A stretch of DNA of 64,000 nucleotides from UBA3941 sp002385665 (GCA_050949255.1 JBMNFJ010000016.1:930001-994000), one strand, 5' to 3'; numbered from the stretch's first letter, positions 1-10,617 are shown. Made by a program: numbers and translations. Notes: generated by a model from the letters alone, not told the origin.

Positions 1-362
1 ATATAAAAGGGGGGCGTCTCAGATTTAGATATAATTCTAAGCTCTTTAACCTTTATTTCAATGCTGCCTGTAGCCATCTTAGGATTTATAGCCTCAGGCG
101 CTCTGCTTACAACTTCTCCTCTGGATGCTATTACATATTCGCTACGCAAACCAGAAGCCTTATGGAATAGGGATTCGGATTCTTCCTGATCAAACACCAA
201 CTGAATTATCCCGGTTCTGTCTCTAAGGGTAACAAAGATTAGTCCCCCTAAATCCCTTCTCCTTTGTACCCACCCCATCAGCACCACTTCCTGGCCTAGA
301 TCTTGGGATGTAAGTTCCCCGCACATGTGGGTCCTCTTAAGCCCTTTTATTGATTCTCCCAT
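1..362 (-). CDS. aspS: Aspartyl-tRNA synthetase, N-terminal part (cut by window edge)
   Basis: This gene charges tRNA-Asp (or Asp/Asn) with aspartate in the cytoplasm. Only the first 120 codons lie in the window. They read as the OB-fold anticodon-binding domain of bacterial AspRS: an N-terminal KRTHMCGELT stretch, then GWVQRRRDLGG and FVTLRDRTGIIQLVFD, followed by the RSEYVIASRGEVVSRAP strand, all typical of the family. The ATG at 362 lies six bases after the hisS stop, so the two synthetases are cotranscribed, an arrangement common in Bacillota. The catalytic class II domain lies outside the window, so integrity cannot be judged. Confidence 0.95.
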   Translation of the reverse strand, partial: MGESIKGLKRTHMCGELTSQDLGQEVVLMGWVQRRRDLGGLIFVTLRDRTGIIQLVFDQEESESLFHKASGLRSEYVIASRGEVVSRAPEAINPKMATGSIEIKVKELRIISKSETPPFY

Positions 363-368
363 ATCTTT

Positions 369-1634
369 TCACCTTTCCTTCTTACTCTTGAAATACTCTA
401 ACAAATCAAACTGGGATATGGTCTCCTCTTTACCATCAGCCATACTACGTACCTTGACCTCATTCCTGCTGAGCTCATCATCTCCTAAAATGCATACCCA
501 GGAAACATCAGCTTTGTCTGCATATTTAAACTGGGCTTTAACGCCTCTCCCAACATGATCCATGTCAGCCGATATTCCCCCCGACCGCATGATATTCAAA
601 AGTTCGAAGGCCTTATCCCTGGCATTCTTACCTATAGTTATAAAAAATACATCCCTTCCTGGGGTCTTAGGTATCTCAATCCCTTGCCCCTCCAAAGCTA
701 ACAGCAGTCTTTCCAGCCCCAAACCAAAGCCTGCTCCAGGAGTATCTGGACCACCACATTCTTTAACTAGGTAGTCGTACCTACCCCCACCGCATACGGT
801 ACCCTGGGCACCTATTCCACTTGAGATTATCTCGAATACCGTCTTACTGTAATAGTCCAATCCCCTTACTATCAATGGGTTAATTTTATAATCAATGGAA
901 GCTGATTGAAGGTAGCTCTGAAGATCTTTAAAATGAGTACTACATTCCTCACATAGGTAATCTAAAATTATCGGTGCTCCATCTACTACATCACCACATT
1001 TTTCGTTTTTACAATCTAAAATCCGGAGAGGATTTCGCTCATAGCGCGTAATACAGGTATTGCATAAATCCCCAAGGTGTCCTTTTAAGTATCCCCTAAG
1101 AGCATCATGATAACTAGGGCGACACTTGGGACAGCCTATACTGTTTATATTAAGTTCCAAACCTTTCAACCCTAATCTTTCAAATAGCTTAGTAGCCAGC
1201 AAGATTATCTCGGCATCTACACTGGGTTCCTTGGCCCCAAATACTTCAACGCCGAACTGGTGGTGTTCCCTAAGTCTGCCTGCCTGAGGGTTTTCGTATC
1301 TGAAAACCGGGGTTAGGTAATACATCTTAATCGGCTGTGCAATTCCATAGAGACCATTCTCTATATATGCACGAACCGCGCCAGCTGTACCTTCCGGCTT
1401 TAAGGTTATGCTTCTCTCACCCTTATCTAAAAAGGTGTACATTTCTTTTTGAACTATATCAGTTGTATCCCCTACTCCACGCACAAATAACTCGGTATGC
1501 TCAAATACCGGAGTCCTAATCTCCTTGTAGCCAAACAATTGGGTTATTTCTCGTATAATTTCTTCTAAATAGTGCCATTTATAGGATTCTTCCGGTAATA
1601 CATCCTTCGTTCCTCTTGGTGCCTTTATATTCAT
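369..1634 (-). CDS. hisS: Histidyl-tRNA synthetase
   Basis: A class II synthetase that attaches histidine to tRNA-His. The 421-aa length is normal for bacterial HisRS. Visible motifs are the motif 2 region FRYENPQAGRLREHHQFG (near residue 115), the histidine-specific LVRGLDYYSKTVFE (near 255), GGGRYD, and motif 3 GFGLGLERLL (near 305). A C-terminal anticodon-binding domain follows. The ATG has a strong GAGGAGGT ribosome binding site. It sits between hemZ and aspS in one minus-strand operon, with only 14 bases to hemZ. No T-box leader is visible just upstream, so expression probably depends on read-through from hemZ. Confidence 0.97.
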   Translation of the reverse strand: MNIKAPRGTKDVLPEESYKWHYLEEIIREITQLFGYKEIRTPVFEHTELFVRGVGDTTDIVQKEMYTFLDKGERSITLKPEGTAGAVRAYIENGLYGIAQPIKMYYLTPVFRYENPQAGRLREHHQFGVEVFGAKEPSVDAEIILLATKLFERLGLKGLELNINSIGCPKCRPSYHDALRGYLKGHLGDLCNTCITRYERNPLRILDCKNEKCGDVVDGAPIILDYLCEECSTHFKDLQSYLQSASIDYKINPLIVRGLDYYSKTVFEIISSGIGAQGTVCGGGRYDYLVKECGGPDTPGAGFGLGLERLLLALEGQGIEIPKTPGRDVFFITIGKNARDKAFELLNIMRSGGISADMDHVGRGVKAQFKYADKADVSWVCILGDDELSRNEVKVRSMADGKEETISQFDLLEYFKSKKER

Positions 1635-1648
1635 ACTTTACCTCCTCT

Positions 1649-3145
1649 TTAGGAATAAGAACATAATCTTAATTTTCTTTCCACCATTTCATCTACGCGA
1701 TTAATATAATCTTCAATGTTTTTCACGTTAGCGGCCCGTTCTATCCGACCCATAACAGGATAAACAGCTTTAGTAATAGCTGCTGCCCCAAATGCCCAGA
1801 TGGTTTGTCGATCTTCCATGATCTGCATATTATAGATAGATTCCTTTCCGGGAATGGCAAACCCCACATTCTCCATATTCCCCAACATATATTTTTGACG
1901 GTAAAGATAATATGGTCTCATCCCCATGGAAGCAGCACCCCCATAGAAGATATCCATCATACCCGTTGCAAGCTTCTCATCCATTAGTTGATACTCAAAT
2001 AAACTGTCCTTGAGCCTTGACGCCCTTTTTATCGCCAGAGTGTGTACAGTTAAGTTATCAGGGACAAGCCTTTTAACGCTTTCCATAGTATGATGTCCAT
2101 CCTCCAGCCCCTCACCTGGCAGACCTACTATTATGTCCATATTTATACAATCGAATCCTATATCCCTGGCTTTGTAGAAGCACTCGACTATCTCATCTGA
2201 GCTATGATTCCTGCCAATTAGCTTCAAAGTCTTATCGTTCATGGTTTGGGGATTCACGCTAATGCGGGTAACATCATGACCCTTTAATAATTTCAGCTTA
2301 TCTTCGGTCATGGTATCGGGTCTACCACCCTCTACTGTATATTCCTTCCATGGGCTCCATCCCCAATGTTTTCTAATCGATTCTAAAACTCTATCAAGTT
2401 GATCTATATCCAAAGAAGTGGGTGTGCCCCCTCCTATATATACAGTTTCAATTTCTATTCCCTTATCCCTGGCAAATGCAGCCATGGCCTCCATTTCCCT
2501 TTCCAGGGCAGTAAGGTAGCCATCGACCAAATCCTTACATCGATCCATGGTAGCTGAGGGGAAGGAACAGAAAAGACATTTAGTAGGGCATATGGGAATG
2601 TTTATATATATGGAAACTTTGTTTGGATGGTTATCCTCAAAGAAAGGACGCTGGATTTCAGCTATGTTATATAATAGTTCAGCCTTCTTTTGATTAACCC
2701 TATAATTACGGTATAAACGCTTTAAGACTTCCTGTTTATCCAAGCCTTCTTCCATGTACCCGTGTACTATCTTGGTAGGCCTTACGCCTGTTAAGGCTCC
2801 CCAATCCAAACAACGGCCTGTATCATCCACTAATATATCATAGAGCATAAGTTTCATATAATTCTTGATAGTTCTTCGCTTTTCTATTTGGGAGATATTC
2901 GACTCCAACTTATAGGTTTTAGTGAAAAATTCGGCATTATCCATACCCTTAGAAAATTCTATCTTAATTATAACTTCATCTCCCAAAGTCTGAAACATGA
3001 AACGAAAAACCGTGTTCTTAGGGGACAAATCCTCTAAACCAGTAACACCCGTTTTTACTGTTCTACCAGGATAGAAGGCCCTGACCAATTCTGCTAATTC
3101 GTTGGAGTATTCCTGCACCGAAGTTATGACATAATAAATGGTCAA
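1649..3145 (-). CDS. hemZ: HemZ-type radical SAM coproporphyrinogen III dehydrogenase
   Basis: An oxygen-independent coproporphyrinogen III oxidase-like radical SAM enzyme of the HemZ group, or a relative of unknown substrate. At 498 aa it has the HemZ layout: an N-terminal extension of about 170 residues, then a radical SAM domain with the cluster motif CPTKCLFC (near 183-190, CxxxCxxC), the GGGTPTSL strand and VEGGRPDT. The start is a TTG at 3145 with GAGGAT nine bases upstream; the next in-frame ATG lies far inside the protein. It begins one base after the stop of the upstream hydrolase gene, so the two are translationally linked. Related HemW-like proteins insert haem rather than make it, so the exact reaction is inferred. 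Confidence 0.88.
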   Translation of the reverse strand: MTIYYVITSVQEYSNELAELVRAFYPGRTVKTGVTGLEDLSPKNTVFRFMFQTLGDEVIIKIEFSKGMDNAEFFTKTYKLESNISQIEKRRTIKNYMKLMLYDILVDDTGRCLDWGALTGVRPTKIVHGYMEEGLDKQEVLKRLYRNYRVNQKKAELLYNIAEIQRPFFEDNHPNKVSIYINIPICPTKCLFCSFPSATMDRCKDLVDGYLTALEREMEAMAAFARDKGIEIETVYIGGGTPTSLDIDQLDRVLESIRKHWGWSPWKEYTVEGGRPDTMTEDKLKLLKGHDVTRISVNPQTMNDKTLKLIGRNHSSDEIVECFYKARDIGFDCINMDIIVGLPGEGLEDGHHTMESVKRLVPDNLTVHTLAIKRASRLKDSLFEYQLMDEKLATGMMDIFYGGAASMGMRPYYLYRQKYMLGNMENVGFAIPGKESIYNMQIMEDRQTIWAFGAAAITKAVYPVMGRIERAANVKNIEDYINRVDEMVERKLRLCSYS

Positions 3146-3146
3146 A

Positions 3147-3776
3147 TCATATCAATCCTCTCAAAAACTGGTTTGTTAACTTCTCAACTCCTATAGTGGT
3201 TTTTGGGCCATGACCGGGATAGACAATTGTATCATCATCAAGGGTTAATAGCCTCTCCTTTATTGAGGTAAGAATTTGCTCCAAATCGCCGCCCGGTAGA
3301 TCAGTCCTCCCTATGGAACCTTTAAAGAGGGTGTCTCCAGTAAAAACAAGTTCTTTACATATTATGGATATACTCCCAGGCGAATGGCCTGGAGTATGAA
3401 TAATACTTAAAACAAGATCCCCAATCACAATGTTATCTCCGTGTTCGAGTATAATATCGGCTTGAGGCTGTATGGATTCAATGCCTATAGAAAATGAAAG
3501 ATTTCTATAGCTATCCCCTAAAGCAGATGCATCCTCTCTATGAATTGCAACCTTGGCTCCTGTTTTCTCCTTTAACAGGCCCACTGCATCTATATGATCA
3601 AAATGTCCGTGGGTCAGCAGTATATATTTGACCTTTAGTTGCTTGGAGCTTATTTCACTAATAATTCTTTTACCGTCTCCGCCGGGATCTATAACAGCGG
3701 CTTCTCCGGTAACATCATGGTAAATAATATAGGAATTAGCCCCCAACAAACCCACCGACATATTTATTACCTTCAT
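3147..3776 (-). CDS. Metallo-beta-lactamase fold hydrolase (glyoxalase II-like)
   Basis: A cytoplasmic zinc hydrolase of the glyoxalase II/YcbL type, 209 aa. The metal-binding motif THGHFDH is at residues 55-61, a further His lies in TPGHSPGS (near 131), and the third ligand region FTGDTLFKGSIGRTDLPGGD and the terminal YPGHGP are present. The short length, without the glyoxalase II substrate-binding domain, fits the small MBL proteins that often sit next to dtd and rel in Clostridia. The substrate is unknown; thioesters such as S-lactoylglutathione are the family paradigm, but many clostridia lack glutathione. It lies between dtd (23 bases) and hemZ (one base) in the same operon. Confidence 0.85.
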   Translation of the reverse strand: MKVINMSVGLLGANSYIIYHDVTGEAAVIDPGGDGKRIISEISSKQLKVKYILLTHGHFDHIDAVGLLKEKTGAKVAIHREDASALGDSYRNLSFSIGIESIQPQADIILEHGDNIVIGDLVLSIIHTPGHSPGSISIICKELVFTGDTLFKGSIGRTDLPGGDLEQILTSIKERLLTLDDDTIVYPGHGPKTTIGVEKLTNQFLRGLI

Positions 3777-3799
3777 GGATGGCTTCTCCTCTCTCCTAT

Positions 3800-4249
3800 T
3801 TAAAAGGCCCTCCTGCTATCAAGCAATATGGTGACAGGGCCGTCATTTACGGACTCTACATGCATATGGGCTCTAAAGACCCCTGTCTCTATATGGATGC
3901 CCATCTCCCTAACCCTATGGATAAATCGGTTATAAAAATCCTCAGCCTTGTCCGGACCTGCCGCATGAGTAAAACTAGGCCTCCTGCCTTTTCTACAATC
4001 CCCATACAGGGTAAATTGGGATACGGCAAGGATGGCCCCTCCAATCTCTCTTATGGATAAGTTCATTTTGCCATACTGGTCTTCAAAAATTCGTATATTA
4101 GTGACCTTATCAAGGATATAGTCCAGATCCTTTTCTTCATCATCTGTCTCAACGCCCAAATAGACTAATAAGCCTTCATCTATTTGACCAGTTATATTTT
4201 CCCCAACCCTAACCCTGGCTGCACTTACACGCTGTACAACAGCCCTCAT
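3800..4249 (-). CDS. dtd: D-aminoacyl-tRNA deacylase
   Basis: A cytoplasmic proofreading enzyme that hydrolyses D-aminoacyl-tRNA (and Gly-tRNA-Ala). The 149-aa length is typical. The two hallmark motifs are present: SQFTL at 77-81 and NDGPVT at 135-140 (the usual form is NxGPVT). The N-terminal [13 protein letters not shown] is also characteristic. It follows rel by about 30 bases, the classic rel-dtd pairing of Bacillota. Confidence 0.95.
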   Translation of the reverse strand: MRAVVQRVSAARVRVGENITGQIDEGLLVYLGVETDDEEKDLDYILDKVTNIRIFEDQYGKMNLSIREIGGAILAVSQFTLYGDCRKGRRPSFTHAAGPDKAEDFYNRFIHRVREMGIHIETGVFRAHMHVESVNDGPVTILLDSRRAF

Positions 4250-4278
4250 AAAACCACTCCTATTAGCCCTGATACTAT

Positions 4279-6456
4279 TTATGCTTTTACTCTGAATACA
4301 TCTACGACCTCATCGATCCTTTTAAATTGCTTAATTATCCTCTTCAATTGTTCTACATCATTAATTTCCAACATTATATTAATTATTGCCTGTTTATTTT
4401 TAGAAGTACGGGCGCTAATGGCGGTAACGGTTATTTTCATGTCCGTAATAGCTTTGGTAATATCCGCCAAGAGCATCTGTCTATCTCTGGCAAGGATTTG
4501 TATTTCCGAACTGAAGGATGCTTTGTATTCATCTATCCAACTGGTCTCGATAAGTCGGTACTTTTCGATGGAAGGATCTTTTAGATTTATACAATCCTTT
4601 CTGTGGACTGATACACCCCTACCTCGGGTGACATAGCCTATAATATCATCTCCGGGTACCGGGTTACAGCACTTTGAAAATCGAACCATTATATTATCGA
4701 TGCCCTTTACCTTGACACCTTTATCATTGGTAATATACTCTTTTTGGGGTTTGCCTTTTTCCTTTTCAATTAGATCCCCAGTGTCTGGCAGGTTCGCTTT
4801 CTTGAACTCGTCTATCAATCGGAATAAAATTTGATTGGTTGTGATACCTCCGTACCCTAAGGCCGAATACATATCATCCTCAGAGTGGAAACCGTACTTC
4901 TTCCATATGGATTCTGACCAATCCTTGTTCAATAGTTGGGAAAGTGAATAACCCTGTCGTTTGGCCTCCCTCTCCAACATTTCCTTACCCTTGGCTATAT
5001 TCTCTTCTCTTCCCTCTCTCTTGAAGAATTGTCTTATCTTGTTTTTCGCTTGGCTGGTCTTAACTATATTCAACCAATCCCTGCTGGGTCCACTACTGGA
5101 AGAGGACGTAAGAATCTCCACGATATCTCCAGTCTGGAGGTTGTAGTCTAGTGGTACTATTCTACCATTGACCTTGGCACCGGTACACTTATTCCCAACA
5201 TCACTATGGATGGCATATGCAAAATCCAATGGAGTCGCACCCTTACGCAGATCAATTACATCACCTTTGGGTGTGAATACAAACACTTCATCGGTGAATA
5301 GGTCTATCTTCAATGTCTCCATAAATTCTCTGGGATCCTTTAAATCCCTTTGCCACTCAAGCAAATGCCTAAGCCACGCCAACTTTTGGTCCAGTTGGGT
5401 GGAACCCTTTCTGCCTTCCTTATATTTCCAATGGGCAGCAATCCCGTACTCGGCTGTACGATGCATCTCCCATGTTCTTATCTGTATTTCAAAAAGCTCA
5501 CCCCTAGGGTCTATAACCGTAGTATGCAATGATTGATACATATTCGGTTTTGGGACTGCAATGTAATCTTTGAATCTTCCGGGAATAGGCTTCCATAGAG
5601 TATGCGTTACACCCAGAACACCATAACAATCCTTAACGGTATCCACTATGATTCTTATGGCCAGCAGATCATAAATCTGATCGAAATCCTTATGCTGCAT
5701 ATACATTTTTTTATATATACTATAAAAATGCTTGGGGCGCCCCTCTATTTCAGCCTCTATACCTATTTCTTCCAGCTTCACCTTTAAGGTTTCAATGATT
5801 TCCCGAATATAGTCCTCCCTTTCCTTCCGCTTTACAGCGATCTTCTCAACTAAATCGTAATATCCATTTGGATCAATATATCTTAGGGACGTGTCTTCAA
5901 GTTCCCATTTGATCTTAAAAATACCCAGTCTATGAGCCAAAGGGGCATAGATTTCCAATGTCTCATATGCCTTTTCCCTTTGCTTTTCTTCATCGACATA
6001 TTCTAGTGTCCTTAAATTATGAAGCCGGTCGGCCAGCTTAATTATAATAACCCTTATATCCTTAGCCATGGCCAAAAACATCTTTCGTAGATTCTCAGCC
6101 TGTTGTTCAACTTTTGTTTTGTAGGCTATCTTACCTAGTTTTGTTACTCCGTCTACCAGACCGGCCACTTCAGCCCCAAATAATACCGACAACTCATCAA
6201 CTGAAACCCCAGTATCTTCTACGACGTCATGGAGTAAGCCCGCAGCAACAGTATCCACATCCAAACCCATATCCATAAGTATTTGTGCCACCTCCAATGG
6301 GTGGATTATATAGGGTTCTCCTGAAGACCGTTGCTGGGTTTTGTGGGCATCAGAAGCAAAGGCATAGGCATCCATAATCCTTCCAGCACCCTCATGGCCA
6401 AATAACTCTTCAGCCCTAGCCTCTAACTGATTTAGTTTTTCCTTAAATTTTATCAT
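4279..6456 (-). CDS. relA: Bifunctional (p)ppGpp synthetase/hydrolase
   Basis: A long Rel protein (725 aa) that makes and degrades the stringent-response alarmone (p)ppGpp at the ribosome. The hydrolase domain has intact metal-binding HD residues ([12 protein letters not shown] at 76-77), so it should be able to hydrolyse. The synthetase domain follows at about 230-350 ([25 protein letters not shown]). A TGS domain ([13 protein letters not shown], about 390-450), a zinc-finger-like segment with [10 protein letters not shown], and a C-terminal ACT domain complete the usual architecture. It lies between apt and dtd, as in most Bacillota. The 149-bp gap to apt carries an inverted repeat and may hold its own promoter. 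Confidence 0.96.
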   Translation of the reverse strand: MIKFKEKLNQLEARAEELFGHEGAGRIMDAYAFASDAHKTQQRSSGEPYIIHPLEVAQILMDMGLDVDTVAAGLLHDVVEDTGVSVDELSVLFGAEVAGLVDGVTKLGKIAYKTKVEQQAENLRKMFLAMAKDIRVIIIKLADRLHNLRTLEYVDEEKQREKAYETLEIYAPLAHRLGIFKIKWELEDTSLRYIDPNGYYDLVEKIAVKRKEREDYIREIIETLKVKLEEIGIEAEIEGRPKHFYSIYKKMYMQHKDFDQIYDLLAIRIIVDTVKDCYGVLGVTHTLWKPIPGRFKDYIAVPKPNMYQSLHTTVIDPRGELFEIQIRTWEMHRTAEYGIAAHWKYKEGRKGSTQLDQKLAWLRHLLEWQRDLKDPREFMETLKIDLFTDEVFVFTPKGDVIDLRKGATPLDFAYAIHSDVGNKCTGAKVNGRIVPLDYNLQTGDIVEILTSSSSSGPSRDWLNIVKTSQAKNKIRQFFKREGREENIAKGKEMLEREAKRQGYSLSQLLNKDWSESIWKKYGFHSEDDMYSALGYGGITTNQILFRLIDEFKKANLPDTGDLIEKEKGKPQKEYITNDKGVKVKGIDNIMVRFSKCCNPVPGDDIIGYVTRGRGVSVHRKDCINLKDPSIEKYRLIETSWIDEYKASFSSEIQILARDRQMLLADITKAITDMKITVTAISARTSKNKQAIINIMLEINDVEQLKRIIKQFKRIDEVVDVFRVKA

Positions 6457-6500
6457 CTCCCATACGTCCTTTTTATTTGAATTACAGAAGTTTCAATAAT

Positions 6501-6528
6501 ACATTACTACATAGGTAAAACGTAATGT
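6501..6528. repeat. Inverted repeat upstream of rel
   Basis: Seven-base perfect arms ACATTAC (6501-6507) and GTAATGT (6522-6528) sit 45 bases before the rel start. Read on the minus strand, the right end overlaps a possible -10 element (TATTAT). It could be an operator or a small leader hairpin; no known regulator is recognised. Confidence 0.3.
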
Positions 6529-6605
6529 TGATAATATAAGCTTCATTACTTCAGATGGTCGGCTATTTATTGGATAATCCAAAATATTACAATTTAATGC
6601 AGGGA

Positions 6606-7127
6606 TTATTCGTCCTCATATTGAACTAGGGTGTGTACATTATATTCCGCTAATTTTTCCCTTCCCTTTAGATAGGAAAGTTCAATAACAAAAGTCATCC
6701 CTACCACTATACCGCCTAGTTTTTCCACTAGTTTTGCCGTTGCCAAGGATGTTCCCCCAGTAGCAAGTAAATCATCTGCTATCACTATCCTTTGACCCTT
6801 AATTATTGCATCACTGTGAATCTCCAGGGTATCCGTACCATATTCCAGATCATATTCATATAACTCCGTATTACCGGGAAGTTTTCCAGGTTTCCGAACA
6901 GGTACGAATCCAACTCCCAACGCATAAGCCAAAGGTGCACCAATAACAAAGCCTCTGGCTTCCGGTCCAACTATCAGTTCCGGATTCCATTCCTTGCAGG
7001 CGTTCACCAAGCTATCAACGGTATATTTGTAAGCATCTCTATCCTGCAATAAGGTAGTAATATCTTTAAAACTGATCCCAGATTTCGGGAAATCTTGTAT
7101 AATTCTAATTTTATCCTTGAGATTCAT
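6606..7127 (-). CDS. apt: Adenine phosphoribosyltransferase
   Basis: A purine salvage enzyme that converts adenine and PRPP to AMP. The 173-aa length matches the family. The PRPP-binding loop [12 protein letters not shown] is at 115-126, and the GPEARGF signature of APRTs is at about 54-60. The ATG is preceded by AGGAGGAAG. It follows recJ by 25 bases, and the recJ-apt-rel order is a conserved clostridial arrangement. Confidence 0.96.
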   Translation of the reverse strand: MNLKDKIRIIQDFPKSGISFKDITTLLQDRDAYKYTVDSLVNACKEWNPELIVGPEARGFVIGAPLAYALGVGFVPVRKPGKLPGNTELYEYDLEYGTDTLEIHSDAIIKGQRIVIADDLLATGGTSLATAKLVEKLGGIVVGMTFVIELSYLKGREKLAEYNVHTLVQYEDE

Positions 7128-7152
7128 GAAACTTCCTCCTTAAAATTGCCAT

Positions 7153-9666
7153 TCATTTTATGTTATGGTTATCCCCAACAGGAAATAAACCCAAACAACT
7201 GATCCATTGGTTGTAGTAAGTAAACAGACGACTTTCAGTAAGTTTTTGAGGACTTGGATTCTTATAACCCTGGATCCTGACATACTTATTATCCGAATCT
7301 ACCCTTATAAAATTCAATTCCTCAAAAACCTTCAACATCAATCTGATTTTAAAGCCATTTGTATGCGGATCCACTTTTTTGTAATCCTCTATCAGATCTA
7401 TCCAGTTCTGCCAGATATTGCGTCCAGGCGATAGGGAGCGTATCCATCTGTAAAGGGAGGCAAAATCTCGATATCCAACCAAATACTCCTTGCTCAAGTG
7501 GGGATTAGTGTCTGTCCTTTTCTCTTTACATACTATCGTATGTATCCCTCCACTTACATTGGGATTAATAAAACAGCAGGAAGTTTCATCCTCAAAAAAA
7601 TAGATATTTTTATAACCCAAAAAATTCAACCTGCTATATATAGGAGCAAAGACCACCCTATTTACCCCAATACCATCCCAGCTATAGGACAGTCCATAGC
7701 TGAATTCTAACTTTTCCATAAGTGGGCTGTGTAAAATACACTCTATAATATCCTGGCTAATGGATAGGGAATTAATAAGGATCAAGTTTCCCATCCTGTT
7801 TCGTTCCAATTCTGAAAAGACCTCATCTAAACTCTTCCGTGTCGAGATTTCAGGTTGGAGGGAAAAAATAGCATTATTACAATGACTATTATACATAAAA
7901 TCATGGAAAAATGCATCAAAAAATTTCAGGTGGAAAGAGGATAGAAAATTAGCCCAATCGTCACTGTCTTTTAACACCATATCCATATGTCTTATATTTA
8001 GCTGTAGTTTGGTTACGCCTCTCCACTCATTTTTCTCCAATCCTGCAACAATTGACACCCTATTGGTAGTTGACAGGGATTCGGAACGCTCCCCCATACC
8101 AAAGGCGATGCCATCCCAAAGCCTTTTCCCTAGTCCAACGGAGACTTTAAGGTGTTTCCCATGTCCGCCTACTTGATTATATTCTACCATACTTGCATCA
8201 GATAATAAGAACGTAGGTGAAGGATTTCCTACACCAAAGGGTTTCAAAGCCTCCAACTCATTCACCAGATCGTAACTAATGTCCTCAGGATTAAGCTTTG
8301 CATCATATTTGAACCGTGGGATTAACATATAATCTTGGACTTCTTTATCGCAGTAATCCAAAAGCCCCTTTCGCAAATCAGGAATTTTTCCTTCATCCAA
8401 AGAAAGTCCTGCAGCCTGACGATGACCACCAAACTTATTAAGCAGATGCGAACAGGAGTGAATCGCATCATAAATACTGAATCCCTCAATTCCCCTGGCG
8501 GATCCAACCCCTATACCATCCTGAATAGCGATAAGCAAACAGGGTCTGTAGTATTTTTCTACAATCTTAGATGCCGCTATTCCTATAACGCCGGGGTTCC
8601 AACCTTCCTTACTCAATACTATAATTTTATCGCTACTTAGGTCTATCTGGGTCTTGATCATCTCTTGAGCATCCTGTATGGTTTGTGTCTCCAGAGCTTG
8701 TCTTTGCCTGTTCTGTTCCTCTAAAAGCCTTGCTATGGGAATTGCATCGGATAATCTCCTGGAACTAAGGAGTCTGAATCCCTCCATTGGATCATCAATC
8801 CTACCGGCGGCATTTAACCTGGGTGCAAGACCAAAGGCAATTCTGCCCGTATTAACATCCATGGACTTTAGTCCTGAAACCTCCATAAGGGCTTCAATTC
8901 CGACACATGGATCCCTATTTAATTTTACAAGTCCCTCTGCTACAAAGACCCTGTTATCTCCAACCAAAGGTACGATATCAGCTACTGTACCAAGGGCAAT
9001 GAGATCCAAATATTTCTTTAGATATGGTTGCCCACCAATGGCCTGCACCAGTTTTCCAACTACCCCCACACCCGCCAAGGGATGTTTGCTGTGGAGGTTC
9101 GGATTCCTGGATGGATTTATTATGGCAACTGCATCAGGAAGTACTTGGCCGCATTCATGGTGATCTGTAATAATAACATCCATACCCTTTTCCTTGGCTA
9201 ATTCAACTTCATCTAGTGAAGTTATACCACAATCGACAGTAATTATTAGCTTTGCACCCCTACAGTGTATGGCCTTTATTGCCTCAAGGTTTAACCCATA
9301 TCCCTCCTGATGTCGGTTCGGGATATAGACATCCACTTTACAGCCCAGATTCGTCAGGAAGTCATAAAGAATAGCGGAGCTGGTTATTCCATCTACATCA
9401 TAGTCTCCATAAATAGTTATATATTCCTCATTTTTTATAGCTTCACTTATTCTTTGGACTGCCTTATCCATATCATATAGTTCAAAAGGATCAAATAGCT
9501 GCCCCAGACTAGGATTTAAGAACGCCCTTGCATGGTTTTCATCATAAACCCCCCGATTAACTAATATACTAGAGGTTACCCTGGATATACCCAGAGCCTT
9601 TTGCAGATTGTCTATTGTTTTATCAATATCTTTCAAATTAGGTTGTATAAGTTCCAATATAGCCAT
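7153..9666 (-). CDS. recJ: Single-strand-specific exonuclease RecJ
   Basis: A 5'-3' single-strand DNA exonuclease of the DHH superfamily used in recombination and repair. Motifs include YGDYDVDG (near 90), TVDCGITS, the DHH motif ITDHHECG (near 170), and a DHHA1-type glycine-rich region (FGGHRQAAGLS). An OB-fold segment follows. At 837 aa it is longer than the E. coli enzyme because of a C-terminal region of about 260 residues, common in Gram-positive RecJ and little characterised. I place the start at ATG 9666 because AAGGTG lies six bases upstream; the in-frame GTG at 9675 overlaps that site. Confidence 0.95.
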   Translation of the reverse strand: MAILELIQPNLKDIDKTIDNLQKALGISRVTSSILVNRGVYDENHARAFLNPSLGQLFDPFELYDMDKAVQRISEAIKNEEYITIYGDYDVDGITSSAILYDFLTNLGCKVDVYIPNRHQEGYGLNLEAIKAIHCRGAKLIITVDCGITSLDEVELAKEKGMDVIITDHHECGQVLPDAVAIINPSRNPNLHSKHPLAGVGVVGKLVQAIGGQPYLKKYLDLIALGTVADIVPLVGDNRVFVAEGLVKLNRDPCVGIEALMEVSGLKSMDVNTGRIAFGLAPRLNAAGRIDDPMEGFRLLSSRRLSDAIPIARLLEEQNRQRQALETQTIQDAQEMIKTQIDLSSDKIIVLSKEGWNPGVIGIAASKIVEKYYRPCLLIAIQDGIGVGSARGIEGFSIYDAIHSCSHLLNKFGGHRQAAGLSLDEGKIPDLRKGLLDYCDKEVQDYMLIPRFKYDAKLNPEDISYDLVNELEALKPFGVGNPSPTFLLSDASMVEYNQVGGHGKHLKVSVGLGKRLWDGIAFGMGERSESLSTTNRVSIVAGLEKNEWRGVTKLQLNIRHMDMVLKDSDDWANFLSSFHLKFFDAFFHDFMYNSHCNNAIFSLQPEISTRKSLDEVFSELERNRMGNLILINSLSISQDIIECILHSPLMEKLEFSYGLSYSWDGIGVNRVVFAPIYSRLNFLGYKNIYFFEDETSCCFINPNVSGGIHTIVCKEKRTDTNPHLSKEYLVGYRDFASLYRWIRSLSPGRNIWQNWIDLIEDYKKVDPHTNGFKIRLMLKVFEELNFIRVDSDNKYVRIQGYKNPSPQKLTESRLFTYYNQWISCLGLFPVGDNHNIK

Positions 9667-9695
9667 AAATTTCACCTTAAACCCGTAATAAAACT

Positions 9696-9719
9696 AAAAG
9701 CTTCCAACAGGAAGCTTTT
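9696..9719. terminator. Terminator hairpin between secF and recJ
   Basis: A perfect 10-bp stem, AAAAGCTTCC and GGAAGCTTTT with loop AACA, lies just after the secF stop in the minus-strand direction and is followed by a T-rich tract. It separates secDF from recJ-apt. Confidence 0.8.
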
Positions 9720-9726
9720 ATCCAAG

Positions 9727-10617
9727 CTATTTTGCGGCTGCCGTCCTTTGTTGACCCGACCCTTTATCCCAAACTGCCCATATGGGCCCTGCTATAAATA
9801 GTGACGAATAGGATCCGGCAATAATACCTACCAAAATAGGTAGCGTAAAATCCTTTATAGATTCAACCCCGAGTACATAGAGAGCAGAAACAGAAATTAT
9901 CGTAGTTAGTGAGGTATTGAGTGTCCTAATAACACTCTGCTTGATACTTTGGTCCACGATCTCGTACATATCCATTTTTCTTCCCAGACGTTTTGTATTC
10001 TCCCTAATCCTATCAAAAATGACGATGGTATCGTTTATAGAATACCCAAGAATCGTGAGAATAGCGGCAATGAATGAACTATTAATCTGTATTCCGGCTA
10101 TGGATGTCACAGCTATCATAACCAGGATATCATGTATTAGCGCAATAATAGCGGCGACACCGGACTTCAATTTAAATCTTATCCATATATATACAAGGAT
10201 TAGCCCACTGGCTATCATAATGGATTTAACCGCATCACGAATTAATTCCCTCCCCATGGTAGGACCCACAAAGTCTATACTAAACTTTTCCTCATCCAGT
10301 CCATATCTTTCTTGGAGGCTGCCTATGATCATTTCGTGAATTTCCTGCTGGTCCTCCATATACTTCAACCTAATAATAATATCCTGATTATTTTGGCCAG
10401 CGCTTACTATATCAGCGCTAACGCTCAATTCATTTAGAATATCTCTCACATCATTAACATTATAACTCTTATCCATGCTGACATGGATAACACTTCCGCC
10501 TACGAAATCTACCCCAAGGTTAAATCCTCTTACGGCTATTAACCCAAACCCAATTAGTATTATTACAAGAGGGATTGCTATCCACAGCTTAATATATTTG
10601 ACGGTATGAAAATTCAT
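9727..10617 (-). CDS. secF: Protein translocase subunit SecF
   Basis: An inner-membrane RND-type subunit that, with SecD, uses the proton or sodium gradient to help complete Sec-dependent export. At 296 aa it has one N-terminal membrane helix, an extracytoplasmic domain, and five C-terminal helices. Signatures are GFNLGVDFVGGSVI near the N terminus and GYSINDTIVIFDRIREN in the membrane domain. I start it at ATG 10617, which has GGGAGGAAG seven bases upstream; an earlier in-frame codon at 10641 would overlap secD. It lies 13 bases after secD. Confidence 0.96.
   Translation of the reverse strand: MNFHTVKYIKLWIAIPLVIILIGFGLIAVRGFNLGVDFVGGSVIHVSMDKSYNVNDVRDILNELSVSADIVSAGQNNQDIIIRLKYMEDQQEIHEMIIGSLQERYGLDEEKFSIDFVGPTMGRELIRDAVKSIMIASGLILVYIWIRFKLKSGVAAIIALIHDILVMIAVTSIAGIQINSSFIAAILTILGYSINDTIVIFDRIRENTKRLGRKMDMYEIVDQSIKQSVIRTLNTSLTTIISVSALYVLGVESIKDFTLPILVGIIAGSYSSLFIAGPIWAVWDKGSGQQRTAAAK

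Noticed and set aside
8322..8640. Plus- and minus-strand frames of 60-100 codons inside recJ
   Set aside because: Shadows of the recJ reading frame; no ribosome binding sites and no independent signal.
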